Below are positions 8,401-12,297 of a stretch of DNA of 12,297 nucleotides, in pieces. Within the stretch, counting starts at the first letter, position 1; every line of letters begins with the position of its first letter. Below the pieces are notes generated by a model that saw only the letters and a list, made by a program, of their open reading frames with translations, searched no databases and had not been told where the DNA came from. The stretch is taken from contig NW_006920427.1 of assembly GCF_000344685.1 (NCBI RefSeq), forward strand, positions 311,984 through 324,280, in the 5' to 3' direction. This DNA is from Gloeophyllum trabeum ATCC 11539 (taxonomy: Eukaryota > Basidiomycota > Agaricomycetes > Gloeophyllales > Gloeophyllaceae). Position numbers and translations under genes: made by a program.

Positions 8401-9001
8401 TTTGATCGTCACAGAACATAAGCGAGAGTGGTGAATGTGGTGGGTATATATACTGATGCTCATTCCGACGCGCTGCACGTCGTTCGACCCCCTCGCGCAT
8501 GTAGGTACAGTGTTAATATGTTACATAGTACCTATAGAATACATATAGTACTGGTCAATGAAAACATTTAACAATGAAACTGCAATCAGTAGCTCACGCC
8601 CACTTCAAAGTTAACAAGTTGTGTAGTACTAATAGTGTTGCCGCTGTCACGTATGTGCACGTTGAATCCAGAAAACTTCAGACGGTTGTAGACCCGTTAG
8701 GGTGCGCGATTAATACTCTGCTAAGTGCGAGACCTGTATGCCACATACGCGACAAGCTGCAGATTCCAGATTCCATCCTGTATCGTTTATCGAGTCCATT
8801 ATCCTTCAATACATAAATAGATCTTGCAGTACAGTCAATTTGTATGGGTAAAAATAGTCTACAGCGCCCTACGTCGTCTATGAGGGCGTCGAATGCACCT
8901 CGCGCAACAGTATATATACACTGCGGGACCCTTCAGCCTTGTCACATAGCTCCGGGCCATAGACGTAACGGACTCCCATAGCCCGTCCACTTTTGTCTTC
9001 A

Positions 9002-9110
9002 TAGCCCCGTGGCCCGGGGCTACGGACTCGTAGCCTCATAGCCCTATAGCCCTCCGAGGGCCATGGACCAGGGCTATAGGGCTAGGCTATAGGGCTAGGC
9101 TATAGGGCTA
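9002..9110. repeat. Subterminal repeats and hairpins of element 1
   Basis: The 13-bp unit GGCTATAGGGCTA is repeated three times head to tail at 9072-9084, 9085-9097 and 9098-9110; the third unit is part of the terminal repeat. One inverted copy sits in the left terminal repeat at 8262-8274. TAGCCCTATAGCCCT (9039-9053) forms a perfect 15-bp stem with 9070-9084. TAGCCCC (9002-9008) pairs with GGGGCTA (9016-9022), and GCCCTC (9049-9054) with GAGGGC (9056-9061). Repeated short words near the ends are typical binding sites of hAT transposases (family knowledge). Confidence 0.8.
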
Positions 9111-9151
9111 CGTGGACTTTCTGTCAGTCGGCCGTGCATTCTCGGATTTGC

Positions 9152-9579
9152 GGTTACAGGCTTGATGTCATGTATTTTACTTGTGAAGGAGCTGAGTTGT
9201 TTATTTCTAGATGAATGTGCATTTACTCTGTTTGGATGTAGTTATTCCTAGGATAGCATGACAAATAACCAGGATTATTGTATTTGGTAACCCCCTGTCT
9301 AAAGAAGAACCTGAGTTGCACAACTTGCACTGGAAACCCCTGTGAAGTTTGGAAGGGTTTTTCCAGCCTGTGACTGACGTGACTTGCTGGCTTGGGATTT
9401 GTGAAAAAGCAGTGATTATGGATGGCCTGGGTGGTCATGGTGTGGCTGCCTGTGTGCACAAGATGTGTTGCTGCTAAGACAGTGGTGGGCGTGTGCAGGG
9501 TGTACACGATACAGGGTGTATTACGACCTGGCAGAGGGTTGACATTCCTGGCCTGGAGGGACAGTCCAAAAGAATGGGT
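9152..9579. other. Spacer between the two mobile elements
   Basis: About 430 bp without a recognisable gene. It is rich in short GTGTG/TGTGCA words around 9440-9520. Short frames on both strands (9223-9507 minus, 9422-9646 plus) overlap and have no domain; the plus one crosses the border of element 2. It was presumably continuous with the sequence after 10710 before element 2 inserted. Confidence 0.45.
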
Positions 9580-9586
9580 GCTCAGA

Positions 9587-10703
9587 CCCAGTGGAAATCG
9601 ACAATTTTCTCATGTTTTTAAATATGTTTCTATATATAACAGGTAGAAAAACAGTTCTAAATACAGGGGAATGTAGTAAGTGGCACTTTAAATACATGGA
9701 TTTGTATTCTAGCAAATTTTGCAGCTGTCAAAGCCGGCATGCCATAGGTTAGGTAATAGATCTAAATACATCGAAAATAGCTACAAAAGCAGGAGGATAT
9801 ACAGACATTGTGCGCCGCATATATGGGCTTCCCGGGTGCCAGAACGGGCAGTCATGTATTGTCATGCTTTTAAAGATATTCACTGACATCCTCATATATT
9901 GCCTCCTCACATCCCCCCCTTGATGTTTTTACACATATTACTATAATTTTCTATCTTTTCTATTGTGTTATTGTCTGTATTGTGAGCCACCCTCCCACCT
10001 CTGTACTGCCGGTCCCCCGATGATCACACCTGCCCTGTGTCGCCCCAGTTCCCCCTCGTATCCGGAGTCCCCTTCCCCCCTCCCTACCCGAATCCCGGGT
10101 GAGGACTGTCTCCCGTAACAGGTGGTGTAGTTGCAATGGGGACGTACCTACACACCCTTTCCACCGGTATTGCCTTCTGTGCCGAGATTGAAGTCAAATA
10201 TTATAATTTCATAATACAACTAGCACTTACTCACTCTGTCCCTATGCCTTCGCTCATTGCTAGCCTCGAAAATCCAGCCTAAGGAAAAAAGCATGTCATC
10301 TTGGTGAATGCCTTAGAGCATGACATGGGGGGATACCTTATAGTTAAGAGGAAAACGCGCCGATGATTGTTATTGCGACGCGACGACATTATGAATTGCG
10401 AGAGAGCAGCAAGTGATGTCATACTGCGATCACTGCAGCTAAATATACACCAACGCGCTGGAGGCATGTCCGCGGCTGACACTCTAACAGCTCACGCAGG
10501 CGACACGCGAGGCATGCACTCACGTGACGTACTCGACAGCGTCGCATCTCCGTATGACGTGCACCTGATGCAGGTAGAGTAGGTCAAGGGTGTGTCATGC
10601 AAGTGTCATTGAGCCGTCTGTGGCCTCCAAAATATAGAAGCAAATACATGCAAATATATTTAAAGTATCTAAAAACACGAAAATATTGTCGATTTCCACT
10701 GGG
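9587..10703. mobile_element. Non-autonomous hAT-like element 2 (about 1.1 kb)
   Basis: GCTCAGAC occurs at 9580-9587 and at 10704-10711, flanking an inverted repeat. The terminal repeats can be aligned without gaps over 38 bp (9587-9624 against 10703-10666), with 34 matches. The outer 19 bp, CCCAGTGGAAATCGACAAT, are identical. Because C9587 can belong either to the duplication or to the element, the duplication is 7 or 8 bp. The CAGTGG end and this size fit hAT-type elements (family knowledge). AT-rich TTTAAATA / CTAAATACA words recur just inside both ends. The interior has only frames of 60-71 codons without domains (for example 10367-10582), so no transposase is encoded. The terminal repeats do not resemble those of element 1. 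Confidence 0.8.
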
Positions 10704-10711
10704 GCTCAGAC

Positions 10712-11145
10712 TCCAAACCCTGCTGAGGCAGCTGCACTGCACACGGCGGACAAGCGAGGTGTCCTATTTCGCTGTGGCTGAAAAACAGGACAGACCTGTC
10801 CTGTAACGTGTCCTTTTCACATTGAGCGGGAGTCTGACATCATTGACGCAAGTAGCTGGTGCCACCGTGCAACGACAAGTCTAAGCTTGACTTTGCCTTG
10901 GTAGGCCTTGGATCGCTAGCTAAGACACAGAAAATGCTGTGATGTGCTTCGCTGGATGAATATATTATATCGTAGCGGCATAAGGACTCCCGGGACAGGA
11001 TACTGATGAGCAGATTCTTATGTACAGCACTGACAAATCACTGAGTATGGAATTCAGATATTCTCTGCCACAGATTACTTACAGTATATAGCCGTGGCAC
11101 CTTTATATCTCAAGAACTGCGACGAATCGCGATGAGCCGTTATCT
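10712..11145. other. Gene-free stretch after element 2
   Basis: No gene is recognised. It contains a perfect 9-bp inverted repeat with a 2-nt loop (ACAGGACAG 10785-10793 / CTGTCCTGT 10796-10804), followed by a TGTCCTTTT word at 10809-10817 that recalls the repeat at 571-614. The remainder is unremarkable. Confidence 0.45.
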
Positions 11146-11281
11146 GGGAGGAGGGTGATTCGAACCGGCGCTCTCTTGCACGAGCGGTTACGTACGCGGC
11201 CCACGGTGGACCTAGTACTTTCACGGGTAGAGCAAGCATAGTGGTTCAGCTAACGTTTTGCCTCGACAAAATCCTCCTCCC
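11146..11281 (-). other. Degenerate tRNA-like fragment with flanking 9-bp inverted repeat
   Basis: On the minus strand GGTTCGAATCA (11166-11156) matches the Pol III B box and tRNA T-loop. Just upstream of it a stem CGCTC / GAGCG encloses GTGCAAGA, resembling an anticodon arm with GCA. The 3' half of the T-stem does not pair (GCCGG against CACCC), there is no convincing A box and no acceptor stem at the normal distance. GGGAGGAGG (11146-11154) and CCTCCTCCC (11273-11281) are a perfect inverted pair enclosing the stretch. It is best read as a tRNA relic or part of a tRNA-derived repeat, not a working tRNA. Confidence 0.3.
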
Positions 11282-11294
11282 ACAACCGTGGGAG
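11277..11294. repeat. Perfect 7-bp hairpin
   Basis: CTCCCAC (11277-11283) and GTGGGAG (11288-11294) pair perfectly around AACC. It overlaps the right arm of the 9-bp inverted repeat that encloses the tRNA-like fragment, so the two structures compete. The function is unknown. Confidence 0.55.
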
Positions 11295-11625
11295 TCAGGG
11301 ATAGAGAAATACGAGCTGTTTGTTGTCAATGGGAAGTGACATACTCGAGAAGCGCCGTCTGTCGCTAGCTGCGGGTCCTTCAACCCACCCCCACGAAGGT
11401 CACGTGACTCAAGCTCCGGCTCGTGCCGCCTGTCGAGAGTTCACAACGTATTTAGATATGTAATGCTAAGAGCTTTAATATATTGATTTTGACTGGCACT
11501 ATCAGTTTAGTCCAAGTGGGCTGGGTGAAATAAATGATAAAATATGTGCAGAAGCAGATTCTCTGAGGGGGTCCAAGTTGAACTAAAGTGGTGTTGAATA
11601 TTTATTCCTGTATCCGGTCAGTTTG
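11295..11625. other. Gene-free stretch
   Basis: No gene or RNA is recognised. CACGTGAC occurs at about 11401-11408, the same core word as in the permease promoter, but with no gene next to it. GTCCAAGT is found twice in direct orientation, at 11510-11517 and 11571-11578, without inverted ends between. Confidence 0.4.
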
Positions 11626-11720
11626 GATGTGACTTTGACGTGATTTGAACGGGGTTTTTGACGTGACTTTGACCAGGATTTTGACGCAAACTTGACGGGT
11701 GCTGCCGGGTTTCGACGGTA
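11626..11720. repeat. Degenerate short repeats based on TTTGACG
   Basis: Words of the type GTGACTTTGA / TTTTTGACG recur about every 11-18 bp: ACTTTGACG, GATTTGAAC, TTTTTGACG, ACTTTGACC, ATTTTGACG, ACTTGACG and TTTCGACG. The spacing is irregular, so this is not a clean tandem array. It lies just before the GC-hairpin cluster and may belong to the same repeat element. Confidence 0.5.
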
Positions 11721-11790
11721 TCTTGTTATGAGTTTGTTTACGGGGTTTTGCCGTGATTTATGACTTATTATAGTTTTTTGTACACGTTAT

Positions 11791-11887
11791 GAGGGGGGAC
11801 ATGCTGTCCCCCCTCAACCCCCCCTTGCCTGGGGGTTCCCCCCAGACCCCCTACGGGGGGCCATTGCATTTCCCCCCGGACCCCCCT
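11791..11887. repeat. Cluster of GC hairpins
   Basis: A perfect 11-bp stem, GAGGGGGGACA (11791-11801) with TGTCCCCCCTC (11805-11815), closes a 3-nt loop. It is followed by CTGGGGG-TTC-CCCCCAG (11829-11845) and CCCCC-TAC-GGGGG (11847-11859). Runs of C continue to 11887. The flanks are AT-rich, so the composition changes sharply. Runs of five to six G or C could also form quadruplexes. No coding frame crosses it convincingly. It is probably part of a dispersed repeat. Confidence 0.65.
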
Positions 11888-12222
11888 TTGCTTCTTTTTT
11901 CCTGCTGCTGTTGATTATCAGCTTTCTGTGGTTATATTTTATGTTGTAAGTAATCTGAAAATGGAGATTTCCCACTTTTGGCAGGTAGTTTGATGTCTGA
12001 TTTTATTCTGTGTCAGGCTCCCGGCATTTTTGACCCATGAGTTATGTCTAATGGTGTTTCCGTAGCCGGGGTGGCCAGCACGCGGCCACCCAAGGGTACG
12101 GCGTCTTCCACCACCCAAAGACAGCCAGGGTGGCAAAATGAACAAGTTTTGATTGAGTTATTTTCCCTTCATTTTAGCCATATTTATACACACAAACAAT
12201 ACTGGGGATATAAAATACTTTT
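11888..12222. other. Gene-free stretch with GGGTGG/CCACCC hairpins
   Basis: No gene is seen; frames at 11939-12145 (minus) and 12044-12241 (plus) are short and without domains. GGGTGGCC (12069-12076) pairs perfectly with GGCCACCC (12084-12091), and CCACCC (12111-12116) with GGGTGG (12128-12133). It may be the body of the tRNA-headed repeat that begins at the right edge on the minus strand. Confidence 0.45.
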
Positions 12223-12297
12223 TGCCCAGCAAGCGAATTGAACCGAGGCATCCTGGATTTATATGGACTGCGTTACCGACTACGCCAAACTGCACTA
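12223..12297 (-). other. tRNA-derived Pol III promoter head (possible SINE or tRNA pseudogene)
   Basis: On the minus strand, TGGCGTAGTCGG (12287-12276) matches the tRNA A box TRGCNNAGYNGG at every position. GGTTCAATTCG (12244-12234) resembles the B box. They are 43 nt apart, as in a tRNA without a long variable arm. The D-stem is mostly intact (GGCG against CGCA). The T-stem (CTCGG against CGCTT) and the acceptor stem (GTGCAGT against the 3' side) do not pair. A perfect A box inside a broken cloverleaf is the usual picture of a SINE head or an old tRNA pseudogene. The 5' end would be near 12295, at the window edge. Confidence 0.55.

Larger units (their letters stand above)
8229..9143. mobile_element. 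Non-autonomous hAT-like element 1 (MITE-type, 915 bp)
   Basis: The 8-bp direct repeat GGATTTGC lies at 8221-8228 and again at 9144-9151, exactly abutting the ends of an inverted repeat. The terminal inverted repeats can be aligned without gaps over 46 bp (8229-8274 against 9143-9098), with 39 matches. The inner 37 bp have only two mismatches and share AAAGTCCACGTAGCCCTAT. The left end reads CAGAG, as hAT ends do, and an 8-bp duplication is the hAT hallmark (established knowledge). The right end, read inward, is GAGAA and so has drifted. The inside carries many TAGCCC/GGGCTA words near both ends and a TATATATA block about 215-225 bp from each end. There is no transposase reading frame; an 80-codon frame at 8574-8816 has no domain. 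It would depend on a transposase encoded elsewhere. Confidence 0.82.

Noticed and set aside
8574..8816. 80-codon forward frame inside element 1
   Set aside because: Too short for a transposase, no domain, and located inside a repeat.
9072..9110. Three 13-bp units as a CRISPR or telomere-like array
   Set aside because: There are no spacers between the units, and GGGCTA is not the fungal telomere repeat TTAGGG. The units belong to the end of element 1.
10367..10582. 71-codon frame inside element 2
   Set aside because: No domain, and overlapped by an equally long frame on the other strand.
11510..11578. GTCCAAGT direct repeats 53 bp apart as a target duplication
   Set aside because: The sequence between has no inverted ends and is too short and featureless to be an element; probably chance.
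12223..12297. Functional tRNA gene
   Set aside because: The acceptor and T stems do not pair, so a working cloverleaf is not supported despite the perfect A box.

Overview
The window reads as nuclear DNA of a filamentous basidiomycete, most likely an Agaricomycete (my inference). Genes are split by many 49-67 nt introns of the GTRNGT...YAG type, exons are GC-rich, and the proteins have the character of wood- or litter-decay fungi. I assembled three spliced genes by hand; in each, every reading-frame phase agrees across all junctions.

Left part (1-1786): little that is certain. There is a possible 3' end of a gene at the left edge, a 168-codon open frame on the minus strand (800-1306) that may be part of an unknown gene, and a strong nested inverted repeat at 571-614. 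A TATA box at 1787 begins the thaumatin-like gene.

Gene block (1877-7589): (1) a secreted 16-cysteine thaumatin-like protein (+, 7 exons, 255 aa); (2) convergent to it, a five-span Yip1-domain Golgi/vesicle membrane protein of the YIPF1/Yip5 type (-, 6 exons, 271 aa); (3) divergent from that, across a 375-bp shared promoter with a CACGTG box, an APC-superfamily amino-acid permease with a long cytosolic tail (+, 13 exons, 721 aa).

RNA gene (about 7947-8130): a U2 spliceosomal snRNA gene with a TATA box about 32 bp upstream, the branch-site-recognition sequence, stems I, IIa, IIb, III and IV, and an Sm site. It is not protein-coding, so gene callers would miss it.

Right part (8221-12297): repeat-rich and gene-poor. 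It holds two non-autonomous, hAT-like elements that I define from sequence alone. Element 1 is 8229-9143, with an 8-bp target duplication, imperfect 46-bp terminal inverted repeats and 13-bp subterminal repeats. Element 2 is 9587-10703, with a 7-8-bp target duplication and 38-bp terminal inverted repeats. Beyond them lie a degenerate tRNA-like fragment, a TTTGACG-rich stretch, a cluster of GC hairpins, and a tRNA-derived Pol III promoter head at the right edge that may start a SINE. No transposase or other convincing protein gene is visible after 7589.
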